Shown here: piece after piece, positions 1 to 5,991 of the stretch
How the letters are laid out: every line of letters starts with the position of its first letter
How positions within the stretch are numbered: position 1 is the stretch's first letter
Assembly (NCBI GenBank): GCA_007134175.1
Contig: SLLF01000073.1
Coordinates: 1 to 5,991 of the forward strand
Direction of reading: 5' to 3'
Origin: Kiritimatiellia bacterium
GTDB taxonomy: Bacteria > Verrucomicrobiota > Kiritimatiellia > SLAD01
Length of the DNA: 5,991 nt
Position numbers and translations under genes: made by a program
The notes under the pieces: generated by a model
The model's input: only the letters and a program-made list of their open reading frames with translations
Databases searched by the model: none
What the model was told of the DNA's origin: nothing

Positions 1-583
1 CGACGAACAGCAAGGTGAGCAGGGGGCCCCAAAGGAAGGAGTTATGCAGATTGGCCCAGCCCACTTGCAGCGGTAACAGCCAGATGATGGGCATCCAGCG
101 GCGGGATCCTGGTTGGGCCAGCACACGCAGAAATGCAGCGGCGGGCAGCAAGGCAATCAATTCCGGCCCCACATCGTACCGTGCAAAAATCAGCCAGGCA
201 GCCAGCAACAAGGCGCCGCCGATGGCATGGGCACTGGCGTAGCGGCGGGCCACGGGCACCAGTAAACAGAAGGCCAGCACGACAGCCGCGACATGAAACA
301 GGGTGGCCAGCGGCGCACCGCCCAACTGCCAGATGCCGTAAAGCAGCACGTGATGCAACCAGCTTGGACTGATCCAGGGCTGATCGGCGGCCGCCACCGT
401 AAACGGCTCAATCCGCGGGATGCCGTGCTGGACGATCTGCCGCCCTGCGGCCAGATCCAACCAGAAGGAGGCATGACTGACCGTCCGCCAGCCGCTCAGC
501 GCCACCATGCCACACCCGGCCCAGATCGGCCAGTTGGACCAGCCCCCTGTCTCCGCCCGATCCCGTGTTGCCTTGGACTTCAT
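1..583 (-). CDS. Multi-pass membrane protein, GT-C-like, N-terminal part (runs off left edge)
   Basis: This frame stays open from an ATG at 583 to the window edge, giving 194 visible codons with no stop. The ATG is the first start after an in-frame TAA at 617-619, and a modest AAGG lies just upstream, so the start is well placed. The protein has a short charged N-terminus and a hydrophobic segment at about 18-32. A loop follows with WLDLAAGR (41-48), GIPRIEPFT (54-62) and PW (69-70), and further hydrophobic stretches lie at about 89-112, 120-135, 138-155 and 164-194. This loop pattern of an acidic residue, a Gly-Arg, a 'G-x-P-R-x-[DE]-P-F' element and a Trp, with a later WANLHNSF (176-183), resembles large uncharacterised bacterial membrane proteins related to GT-C glycosyltransferases. 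That family link comes from memory and the enzymatic role is inferred. D43 would be the candidate acidic residue of the first external loop. The gene is preceded by its own intergenic region, so it is probably transcribed separately from the transporter operon behind it. Confidence 0.72.
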   Translation of the reverse strand, partial: MKSKATRDRAETGGWSNWPIWAGCGMVALSGWRTVSHASFWLDLAAGRQIVQHGIPRIEPFTVAAADQPWISPSWLHHVLLYGIWQLGGAPLATLFHVAAVVLAFCLLVPVARRYASAHAIGGALLLAAWLIFARYDVGPELIALLPAAAFLRVLAQPGSRRWMPIIWLLPLQVGWANLHNSFLWGPLLTLLFV

Positions 584-661
584 GCTGCCTTGCTGTCCTT
601 TCTGCTCATAATTTGTTTACACCGCTCACCGCTTGTCCGGGAGGACACGGAGACCCGGTGA

Positions 662-729
662 ACGCGTACGGTGACGCGTACGGGCGACGATGCGGTTCGT
701 TCGTCCATCGTACGCGTCCACGTAAGCGT
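662..729. repeat. Nested imperfect inverted repeat made of four 9-bp words
   Basis: The word ACGCGTACG occurs at 662-670 and 674-682 in direct tandem with a 12-bp period. Its reverse complement occurs at 709-717 (exact) and 721-729 (one mismatch), again with a 12-bp period. Together they make a 21-bp inverted repeat (662-682 against 709-729) with 18 of 21 positions complementary, of which 673-682/709-718 is a perfect 10-bp arm. The 26-bp spacer has its own 5-bp stem, GACGA 686-690 with TCGTC 701-705. The whole could fold as one long hairpin or serve as paired binding sites for a dimeric protein. It has no adjacent T-tract, so it is not an obvious terminator. Its function is unknown. Confidence 0.75.
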
Positions 730-749
730 CGTCTATTTGCTCATGCCTG

Positions 750-784
750 AAAAAATGCAGGCAACGCCCGGAGGCCCCGTTGCC
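750..784 (-). terminator. Probable rho-independent terminator of the ligase-transporter operon
   Basis: On the minus strand, GGCAACG (784-778) pairs perfectly with CGTTGCC (766-760) across an 11-nt GC-rich loop. It is followed after four bases by a run of six T (755-750). It lies about 45 bp downstream of the transporter stop codon, which is where the operon should end. A second small stem, TGCCTG 744-749 with CAGGCA 758-763, overlaps the T-run and competes with the first. The four-base gap before the T-run is wider than ideal. Confidence 0.5.
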
Positions 785-828
785 ACCTAAAACCTACCCA
801 CCCCTGTATCCTACACGACTGCTTAAAA

Positions 829-1887
829 TTAGCCACGCGATTTCACATCCCCCTCGCCTTGGGCGGGGTCCGCTTGAATCCTCGGCGGCACGAACCCGGC
901 CGGATAGCGAGTGACATAATCCGGGCCAAACAGGCGTTGGTGCACCCGCGCGTTCTTCGTGATTTCCCAGTCGTGTTTGCCCCAGCGACGCAGCCACAAG
1001 GTGAAGCCGGAAGCCGTCGCCACAATAAAAGTCGAGTAAAGTATTCCGAGCCACAGCATCTCATTTTTGAGGGCCGCGCCGGGGAAGCTCAATAAAATAA
1101 TCGCAAAGGCGATGGGACCGTTCTGAATGCCCGTTTCTAAAGCGATGGCGCGCTGATGAATGGGATAGACACCAAAACAACGGGAGACCACAAAACCGAA
1201 TAAAAAGCCGAACATCCCGACCGTAATGGCGGCCAGGTAAACCTTAGGCGCGGTGGCCAGCAAGAGGGGGAAATGGCGGATCACCGTGCTGGAGATCAAG
1301 AAGACGATCACGCTGATCGCCATGAAGCTGGCGGTATCCTCGGCGGCCTTGGCCCAGCCACGGGAGCGATGGCGCAACCACATCCCGGCGGCCACCGGCA
1401 CCAGCACCAGCGCCAGGGAGACGATGATATTGACCGTCGGAATCACAAATTCATGGTCCGGTCCCGCCAAATGGTGCGCGGTCAGTTCGGCAACGAACCT
1501 CGGGGTATAAAGTTGCAGTAGCAACGGCATCATTACTAACGCTGCCATAGTCGAGGCGGTGGTCATGGAAATACTGAGCGCCACCGATCCGCGCGCGAAA
1601 TAGGTGAACATGTTGGAGGTGGACCCGCCGGGCAGGGTGCCGATGAGAATCAGCGCAATGGCATGGGCCGGTTCGAGCCGCAACACGCGCGCCAGGCTAT
1701 AGGCCAGCAACGGCATCAATGCAAACTGGGAGCCGAACCCGATCGCCACCAGCCGCCAGCGCCGCGCCACGGAACGGAAGTCGGCCATGGTCAAACCGGC
1801 TCCCATGCCGAACATAATGATTAAAATCATCAACGCCAGCAACGCCTGCTCCACGCCATGCAGGATTAGGGTCTCCTCCCCGTTCAT
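829..1887 (-). CDS. Bile acid:sodium symporter (BASS/SBF) family transporter
   Basis: This 352-residue inner-membrane protein has about nine predicted membrane segments (roughly 11-33, 44-67, 74-87, 98-125, 148-171, 186-203, 215-237, 246-267, 275-299). Family hallmarks are GMGAGLTMADF (27-37), the PGGSTSN element (86-92), SISMTT (105-110) and ALETGIQN (249-256). In the structurally studied bacterial homologue ASBT-NM, sodium is held by Ser-Asn, Thr and Glu-x3-Gln-Asn side chains. Here S91-N92, T109/T110 and E251/Q255/N256 keep that spacing, so sodium-coupled transport is likely. Family substrates include bile acids, pyruvate, pantothenate precursors and other organic anions, so the substrate is not assignable. 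The loop at about 128-149 is rich in His and acidic residues, and a soluble tail of about 50 residues follows the last helix. The ATG is preceded by AGGAG with 5-nt spacing and overlaps the TGA of the upstream acyl-CoA ligase (ATGA), so the two are probably translationally coupled. Confidence 0.9.
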   Translation of the reverse strand: MNGEETLILHGVEQALLALMILIIMFGMGAGLTMADFRSVARRWRLVAIGFGSQFALMPLLAYSLARVLRLEPAHAIALILIGTLPGGSTSNMFTYFARGSVALSISMTTASTMAALVMMPLLLQLYTPRFVAELTAHHLAGPDHEFVIPTVNIIVSLALVLVPVAAGMWLRHRSRGWAKAAEDTASFMAISVIVFLISSTVIRHFPLLLATAPKVYLAAITVGMFGFLFGFVVSRCFGVYPIHQRAIALETGIQNGPIAFAIILLSFPGAALKNEMLWLGILYSTFIVATASGFTLWLRRWGKHDWEITKNARVHQRLFGPDYVTRYPAGFVPPRIQADPAQGEGDVKSRG

Positions 1888-3869
1888 GCCCGCTCCTGGT
1901 GTGACCGGCGGTGCCCTGGTGCACCGGCGAAGAGGGTGGCCAGTTCCGCGCGGTATTTGGTCTCGATCACATGGCGTTTCAGCTTGAAGAGATTCGTCAA
2001 TTCTTCGCCCGGCGTAAAAGGCTCGGCCAGCAAGTGGATGGCGTGAATGGCCTGCGGTCGGCCAGCGGATTGATGGTTTGCCTGGCTGGCGCGTATTTCG
2101 TCGAACACCACGCGGTGTGCCTGCGGGTCCCGGCTAAGTGCCGCCCGGTTGTGAGCCGGATGGCCCTCTTTTTTGAATTGCTCAAAATCAGGCACCACCA
2201 GCGCATAGAGATGCTTGCAGTCCTGGCCCACTACCGCCACGTGCTCCACGTGCGTGCACAAACCTAGCCGCGCCTCGATGGGTTCCGGTTCCACGTTCTC
2301 GCCGTTGCGGAGTACGATGGTCGACTTGCAGCGGCCGAGAATGCGCAGGCAGCCGTTCCAGGTCACGGCCCCCAAATCCCCGGTCCGGAACCACCCCTCT
2401 TCGCTCAAGACCGTCCGGGTCAATGCCGGTTCCTTGTAGTAGCCTTTCATGACCTGTGGACCCCGCACTTGAATTTCGCCTTTGATTCCGATGCCATTGG
2501 CCTCGGTGGAGGCGTAGGCGTCCGGGGGCGGCGGGTACCGTACCTGTCCGCTATCCACATCAACGATGCGCATTTCCGTGCCGGGAATGACGGGGCCGAC
2601 CGTGCCGCGCACACGTTTACCTTCGACACGCACCGCCAGTACCGGGCTGGTCTCCGTCAGGCCATACCCTTCCAGGACCGTGATGCCAATGTTGGTGAAG
2701 AACTCGTCAATGACCGGCGGCAAGGCGCCGCCACCCGAAATCGTGGCCTTCAGGCAGCCGCCTGCTTTGAGTCGCACCGCCTCCAGTACGGCGGCGTTGA
2801 AGAATCCGTACCCAGGCAGCAGTACCGCCCAGCGCAGCGCATGTGCGCCCAGCAAGGCCCAGCGATATCCTCGTCGCGAGGGGGGCGGCGTGGGCGTCTC
2901 CCCGCGTAAAAACGTGAGCGAGGCGCGATACCAGCGGCTTAAGTGGTAGGCGATATGGAACAAAGCCCGGCGCACCGGATGTGCCTGGCGGATCGTATGC
3001 ACGATGCGGTCGTGCAGGCTCTCCCATAACCGGGGCGCCGAGCCCATGAAGGTCGGCTCCACCTCCTGTAAATCCGTGGCCAGCATGCGCCGGGAGGTAT
3101 AATAGGTGCAGACTCCGCGACTCATGGTATAGACCTCGAACATCCTTTCGAATACGTGCCAGATGGGCAGGATCGACAAGACCCGATCCGTACAGTCCAA
3201 CTCGAGCGGAACCTGCTTGATTTGCGACATCATATTCGCATGGGTCAGCATAACGCCTTTGGGTTGTCCGGTCGTGCCGGAGGTGTAGATCAAGGTGAAG
3301 ATAGCGGTCGGTGCCAGGGCCGCCTCCCGGTGCGCACAGGCGCCGGGATGCGCCGCCAGATAGGTGGCCCCCATAGCGCCGAGCGCCTCCAGCGTAAGGG
3401 CGGTATTCCCCGGGGGAACGTCGCCCGTCAACAGGACCACGTCCCGCAACGCCGGCCATTCCGGGCGCAGCCGGTTCAAGCGTTCCAATTCGCGCGGCGT
3501 CTCGGCGAACGCCACCTTCACTTGGGCGTGCCGAAAAATATAACGCCATTCCTCGTCGGTAACGTCCGTGCCGCGTGGGGTGTTGACCGCGCCGCACAAC
3601 TGAATCCCGACTTCCGCCAGCATCCACTCGACACGGTTATTACTGATCAACCCGATCGCATCACCCGGTTGCACCCCCAGCGCCATCAGGCCGCCGGCGA
3701 CCTTGGCCCCGCGCGCATACAAGTCGCGGAACGAAAGCGGTAGCCAGGAATCCGCCGACAGGCGAGTGGCAAATGCCGGCAGCCCGCCAAAATGTTCCGC
3801 GCATAAGCGGTACATTTCCGGCAAATGCCGCGCTGTCAGAATGGGATTCCCCTCCATGTCGCTCAGCAT
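1884..3869 (-). CDS. Long-chain-type acyl-CoA synthetase (AMP-forming, ANL superfamily)
   Basis: The product activates a carboxylic acid with ATP and CoA through an acyl-adenylate. From the ATG at 3869 it has 661 residues, normal for the FAA1/FadD15-like branch. Visible motifs are the P-loop YTSGTTGQPKG (195-205), the ISGGGALP segment (377-384), GYGLTETSP (401-409), GWFRTGDLG (491-499), the hinge region GRCK (512-515) and NGENVEPEPIE (522-532). K629 in the FKLKR element near the C-terminus is the likely catalytic lysine for adenylation. The stretch 290-370 between the core motifs is the long insert typical of this branch. No signal peptide is seen, so it acts in the cytoplasm or at the membrane face. 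The frame stays open upstream to a TTG at 3893, but that codon has no well-spaced ribosome site (AGGGGA is about 16 nt away). ATGs at 3869 and 3857 also lack a strong site, so the start is uncertain by a dozen codons. Its stop overlaps the transporter start, suggesting a common substrate. Chain length or substrate (fatty acid, bile acid or other) cannot be decided here. Confidence 0.93.
   Translation of the reverse strand: MLSDMEGNPILTARHLPEMYRLCAEHFGGLPAFATRLSADSWLPLSFRDLYARGAKVAGGLMALGVQPGDAIGLISNNRVEWMLAEVGIQLCGAVNTPRGTDVTDEEWRYIFRHAQVKVAFAETPRELERLNRLRPEWPALRDVVLLTGDVPPGNTALTLEALGAMGATYLAAHPGACAHREAALAPTAIFTLIYTSGTTGQPKGVMLTHANMMSQIKQVPLELDCTDRVLSILPIWHVFERMFEVYTMSRGVCTYYTSRRMLATDLQEVEPTFMGSAPRLWESLHDRIVHTIRQAHPVRRALFHIAYHLSRWYRASLTFLRGETPTPPPSRRGYRWALLGAHALRWAVLLPGYGFFNAAVLEAVRLKAGGCLKATISGGGALPPVIDEFFTNIGITVLEGYGLTETSPVLAVRVEGKRVRGTVGPVIPGTEMRIVDVDSGQVRYPPPPDAYASTEANGIGIKGEIQVRGPQVMKGYYKEPALTRTVLSEEGWFRTGDLGAVTWNGCLRILGRCKSTIVLRNGENVEPEPIEARLGLCTHVEHVAVVGQDCKHLYALVVPDFEQFKKEGHPAHNRAALSRDPQAHRVVFDEIRASQANHQSAGRPQAIHAIHLLAEPFTPGEELTNLFKLKRHVIETKYRAELATLFAGAPGHRRSHQERA
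1893..1897 (-). promoter_or_regulatory. Ribosome binding site of the BASS transporter, inside the ligase 3' end
   Basis: On the minus strand AGGAG lies 5 nt before the ATG at 1887. It is embedded in the last codons of the ligase gene and supports both the chosen transporter start and re-initiation at the ATGA overlap. Confidence 0.7.
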
Positions 3870-3893
3870 AAATAATCCGCTGACCGACGGCAA

Positions 3894-4220
3894 GTCACTA
3901 TCGGTGTTTCCCCTATGAGGTGTGTCCGGAAATGCCGCAGCTATCTTATAGTCAGGTTGTTGTACACCCCTGTCGCCTATTGTAGAGGAGCGAAGAAAAC
4001 AGGATATCTATAGTGGGGCCTATCACTTCTGACGGTGTCGATCCGGTGCGCTGCGCGCACGGGTTTGAGGCGCTGGCTTCGTTCGCCACCTCACCCTCCG
4101 GGTGCACACCGCGCATCCAGCAGGTCAAAGACCGCTTCACCAACATGTCTTGCCGTCCACAGGGGCTGCCTGCTACCGTCAACTCGTTCGTTGAGTACGG
4201 CATTATCCGAGAATAACGAT
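3894..4220. other. Divergent intergenic region between ligase and glycosidase
   Basis: This stretch separates the minus-strand ligase from the plus-strand glycosidase and must hold promoters for both. A TATAAG on the minus strand at 3950-3945 could be a -10 box for the ligase operon, but no convincing -35 box lies at the right distance. The block at 4013-4216 is unusually free of stop codons on both strands: a GTG-started frame of 67 codons on the plus strand (4013-4216) and one of 83 codons on the minus strand (4203-3952) overlap. Neither has a recognisable domain, and no good ribosome site was seen for either, so neither is called a gene. A perfect hairpin, GTGCGC 4046-4051 with GCGCAC 4055-4060 and a 3-nt loop, extends by two more pairs past one mismatch. 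There is a smaller CACCC/GGGTG hairpin near 4092-4104. The block could be a decayed gene, a dispersed repeat or a structured leader. Confidence 0.5.
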
Positions 4221-4225
4221 AGAGG
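4221..4225 (+). promoter_or_regulatory. Ribosome binding site of the family 1 glycosidase
   Basis: AGAGG lies 6 nt before the ATG at 4232. A second ATG at 4228 is too close to this site and meets a stop after five codons, so the site selects the 4232 start. Confidence 0.65.
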
Positions 4226-4231
4226 TAATGG

Positions 4232-5596
4232 ATGAACTTTCCTGATGCATTTATATGGGGCGCGGCCGCAGCAAGTTACCAAATCGAGGGGGCTGCGCAT
4301 GCGGATGGCAAGGGGCTCTCCGTGTGGGACATGATGTGTCGCGAACCGGGAAGGATATGGTCAGGCGATACAGGCGACACGGCGTGTGATCACTACCATA
4401 GATACGAAGAAGACGCCCGTATTATGGGAGAGCTGGGACTGCGTGCGTACCGGCTCTCAATTTCGTGGCCGCGCGTCCTGCCTGAAGGGATAGGCAAGGT
4501 CAACCCAAAAGGACTGGCGTTTTATGACCGGCTGATTGACGCGTTGCTTGAAAACAATGTGGCCCCCTGGGTAACACTGTTTCACTGGGATTACCCGTAT
4601 ACCCTCTATTGCCAGGGCGGCTGGCTTAACCGTGACAGCGCTAATTGGTTTGCAGAATACGCACGGGTAGTCGTTGATAAACTTTCGGACAGGGTCTCCC
4701 ATTGGATGACCCAGAACGAGCCGCAATGCTATATCGGGCATGGTCATCATTCCGGCGAGCACGCGCCCGGTCTAAAACTGGGGTTTGCGGATATCCTCCG
4801 GGCCGCTCACCATTCGCTTCTCGCACACGGCAAAGCCGTACAGGTCATACGCGCACATGCGAAGTCCCGTCCGCACATCGGTGCCGCCCCTGTAGGCATT
4901 GTGCATATTCCATACCGTAACACGCCAGCGCATATTGAGGTTGCCCGTCGGTCCATGTTTTCCATCACGGCCAAAAATTGCTGGAATAACAGTTGGTTTG
5001 CCGATCCTATGGTTTTTGGCCGCTATCCGGACGATGGTCTTGAACTCTTTCAGCAAGAAATGCCCGAGATCAGAGACGGAGATATGGAGACGATCAGCCA
5101 GCCGCTCGACTTTTATGGCGCCAATATCTACAGCGGGCAATTGGTTCGGGCCAAGGGTGACGGCACCACGGAAACACCGCCAGCCCCGGTCGGCCCTCCC
5201 TTGACCACCATGGAGTGGAAAGTCAGGCCGGAAGCCCTTTACTGGGGGCCACGGTTCCTTCACGAGCGGTACAAGCTTCCCCTTGTTGTGACTGAGAACG
5301 GCATGTCAAATACGGATTGGGTCCATGTTGATGGTAAGGTCCATGATCCCCAGCGGATCGATTTTCTCACCCGTTACCTGCGGGAGTACCACCGAGCCAT
5401 AGCCGATGGCGTCGAGGGCAAGGGCTATTTCCTCTGGTCCTTGCTGGATAACTTTGAGTGGGCTCATGGCTATAAACGGCGTTTTGGTATCGTTCACGTC
5501 GACTACGGTACCGGTAAGCGTACGCTCAAGGATTCCGCCTATTGGTATAAAGATGTCATTGCCGCGCGTGGAAGCAATCTGTTTGAAGAAAGATAG
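4232..5596 (+). CDS. Glycoside hydrolase family 1 beta-glycosidase (beta-glucosidase-like)
   Basis: This is a complete 454-residue single-domain (beta/alpha)8 enzyme, the usual length for family 1. It retains the N-terminal signature FIWGAAAASYQIEGA (7-21), the LFHWD strand end (116-120) and GGW (129-131). The acid/base motif TQNEP has catalytic E163, and the nucleophile motif VTENG has catalytic E355. Sugar-binding Q17, H118, N162, W402 and E409-W410 in LDNFEWAHGY are also present. Retention of the E409-W410 pair, where 6-phospho-beta-glucosidases usually carry a different loop, points to non-phosphorylated substrates such as beta-glucosides, galactosides or fucosides. The Gln in TQNEP is unusual, since the family mostly has Thr-Phe or Thr-Leu before Asn-Glu-Pro. 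No signal peptide is present, so it should act in the cytoplasm on imported saccharides, yet no sugar transporter is in view. Sampled lines look about 50-55% GC against about 60% in the ligase, a mild difference that might reflect separate ancestry. Both catalytic residues are intact, so it should be active. Confidence 0.96.
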   Translation: MNFPDAFIWGAAAASYQIEGAAHADGKGLSVWDMMCREPGRIWSGDTGDTACDHYHRYEEDARIMGELGLRAYRLSISWPRVLPEGIGKVNPKGLAFYDRLIDALLENNVAPWVTLFHWDYPYTLYCQGGWLNRDSANWFAEYARVVVDKLSDRVSHWMTQNEPQCYIGHGHHSGEHAPGLKLGFADILRAAHHSLLAHGKAVQVIRAHAKSRPHIGAAPVGIVHIPYRNTPAHIEVARRSMFSITAKNCWNNSWFADPMVFGRYPDDGLELFQQEMPEIRDGDMETISQPLDFYGANIYSGQLVRAKGDGTTETPPAPVGPPLTTMEWKVRPEALYWGPRFLHERYKLPLVVTENGMSNTDWVHVDGKVHDPQRIDFLTRYLREYHRAIADGVEGKGYFLWSLLDNFEWAHGYKRRFGIVHVDYGTGKRTLKDSAYWYKDVIAARGSNLFEER

Positions 5597-5598
5597 AG

Positions 5599-5612
5599 CG
5601 GATCACGATCCG
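5599..5612. terminator. Short dyad between convergent genes, possible bidirectional terminator
   Basis: CGGAT 5599-5603 pairs with ATCCG 5608-5612 across CACG, in the 27-bp gap between the glycosidase stop and the stop of the opposing glycosyltransferase. The position suits a shared terminator. There is no true T-tract on either side, only a pyrimidine-rich stretch on the minus-strand exit, so the call is weak. Confidence 0.25.
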
Positions 5613-5623
5613 GCGCAGGCGGG

Positions 5624-5991
5624 TTACAGCCAGCTGGTGACCGCGTCGAACACACCGCCGGGCTGGATGGACCGCATGGCGGCTTCGGCCGGGGCCGAAT
5701 GCCGGGGCAGCGCGGGTGCGGTGCGGACGCTGCGAGGTTGCAATACCGTAGATCGAGTCCATAACGGCCCGGTGACTTCCGGGTCAGTCAGCCCGAACAG
5801 GGCGACAACGGGAGTGCCCATGGCCGCCGCCATTTGCAGGGCGTCGTTGTCGTTGGACACGGCAACGGTGGCATGTGCCAGTAAGGATAGCCACTCGGTT
5901 GTCTCCAGGGTGCCGGCTAGGTTCTGGGCACCGGGGCCGATGTCCTGCGCGATGCGGTCGCACCGTCCACGATCATCACCGGTGCCGGCGA
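5624..5991 (-). CDS. Glycosyltransferase family 9 (heptosyltransferase-like), C-terminal part (runs off right edge)
   Basis: The frame is open from the right edge to a TAA at 5624-5626, giving 121 visible residues. It shows the C-terminal, nucleotide-sugar-binding half of a GT-B fold enzyme of the ADP-heptose:LPS heptosyltransferase family. Motifs, in fragment numbering, are NLAGTLETTEWLSLLAHA (23-40), VSNDNDALQMAAAMGTPVVA (44-63), LFGLTDPEVTGP (64-75) and a final AMRSIQPGGVFDAV (104-117). The usual family signature is S-N-D-S-G-x-M-H-x-A-A-A. Here the Gly is D49 and the His is Q52, while S45-N46-D47 and the A-A-A-x-G-T-P run are kept. The cysteines often found near the C-terminus of the family are absent. 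Members transfer a sugar onto lipopolysaccharide core or another surface glycan at the cytoplasmic face of the inner membrane. The unusual signature means donor or acceptor specificity may differ from true heptosyltransferases. The gene start and acceptor-binding N-terminal domain lie outside the window. Confidence 0.88.
   Translation of the reverse strand, partial: AGTGDDRGRCDRIAQDIGPGAQNLAGTLETTEWLSLLAHATVAVSNDNDALQMAAAMGTPVVALFGLTDPEVTGPLWTRSTVLQPRSVRTAPALPRHSAPAEAAMRSIQPGGVFDAVTSWL

Noticed and set aside
190..474. 94-codon minus-strand frame near the left edge
   Set aside because: It is rich in Trp, Cys, Pro and Ser, typical of a shadow frame. The neighbouring minus frame from 583 gives a coherent membrane protein.
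293..661. 122-codon plus-strand frame
   Set aside because: It lies antisense to the membrane protein gene and has low-complexity Arg/Pro-rich composition without any motif.
662..729. Reading the inverted repeat as an integron attC site or CRISPR repeat
   Set aside because: There is no GTTRRRY-type core site, no integrase or cassette context, and no regular repeat-spacer series. The element has only two tandem and two inverted words.
2707..3627. 306-codon open frame on the minus strand inside the ligase gene
   Set aside because: It is a shifted frame of the same strand, rich in Arg, Gly and Ala with no domain, while the ligase frame carries all family motifs.
3945..3950. TATAAG as a confident -10 promoter element
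   Set aside because: No acceptable -35 hexamer occurs 16-18 bp upstream, so it is mentioned only as a possibility in the intergenic entry.
4046..4060. GTGCGC/GCGCAC hairpin as a terminator
   Set aside because: No T-tract follows on either strand, and it lies between divergent genes where no transcript is expected to end.
4772..5263. 163-codon open frame antisense to the glycosidase
   Set aside because: It is opposite an intact, motif-complete glycosidase and has no recognisable domain or ribosome site.
5624..5860. Short glycosyltransferase gene starting at a GTG at 5860
   Set aside because: The same frame continues upstream to the window edge with clear family 9 sequence, so this codon is internal.

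Overview
The window is ordinary-looking bacterial chromosome: GC-rich, gene-dense, no RNA gene, CRISPR array, transposase or phage gene. It reads as a Gram-negative or other diderm bacterium, because the right edge carries the C-terminal half of a family 9 glycosyltransferase of the kind that builds lipopolysaccharide. The style of the acyl-CoA ligase and of the family 1 glycosidase recalls Verrucomicrobia/Kiritimatiellae/Lentisphaerae-type genomes. That taxonomic hint comes from memory of family members and is weak.

Layout. (1) Positions 1-583, minus strand: N-terminal 194 codons of a multi-pass membrane protein, cut by the window edge. (2) Positions 584-828: a gap holding a probable rho-independent terminator for the next operon and a striking 68-bp nested inverted repeat built from four copies of a 9-bp word. 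(3) Positions 829-3869, minus strand: a two-gene operon of a long-chain-type acyl-CoA synthetase followed by a bile acid:sodium symporter (BASS/SBF) family transporter, joined by an ATGA stop/start overlap. (4) Positions 3894-4220: a divergent intergenic region of about 330 bp, unusually open on both strands and containing a perfect 6-bp hairpin; its origin is unclear. (5) Positions 4232-5596, plus strand: a complete cytoplasmic family 1 beta-glycosidase. (6) Positions 5624-5991, minus strand: the C-terminal part of a family 9 glycosyltransferase, convergent with the glycosidase and only 27 bp away.

How the genes work together. The ligase and transporter are the only pair with a clear functional link. 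A plausible model is sodium-coupled uptake of an organic acid followed by CoA activation, but the substrate cannot be read from the sequence. The glycosidase probably hydrolyses a non-phosphorylated beta-glucoside or related disaccharide in the cytoplasm. The two edge genes look like envelope or polysaccharide functions. I found no clear evidence of a new multi-gene system. The best leads are the nested repeat at 662-729, the ligase-transporter coupling, and the unexplained intergenic block at about 4013-4216.
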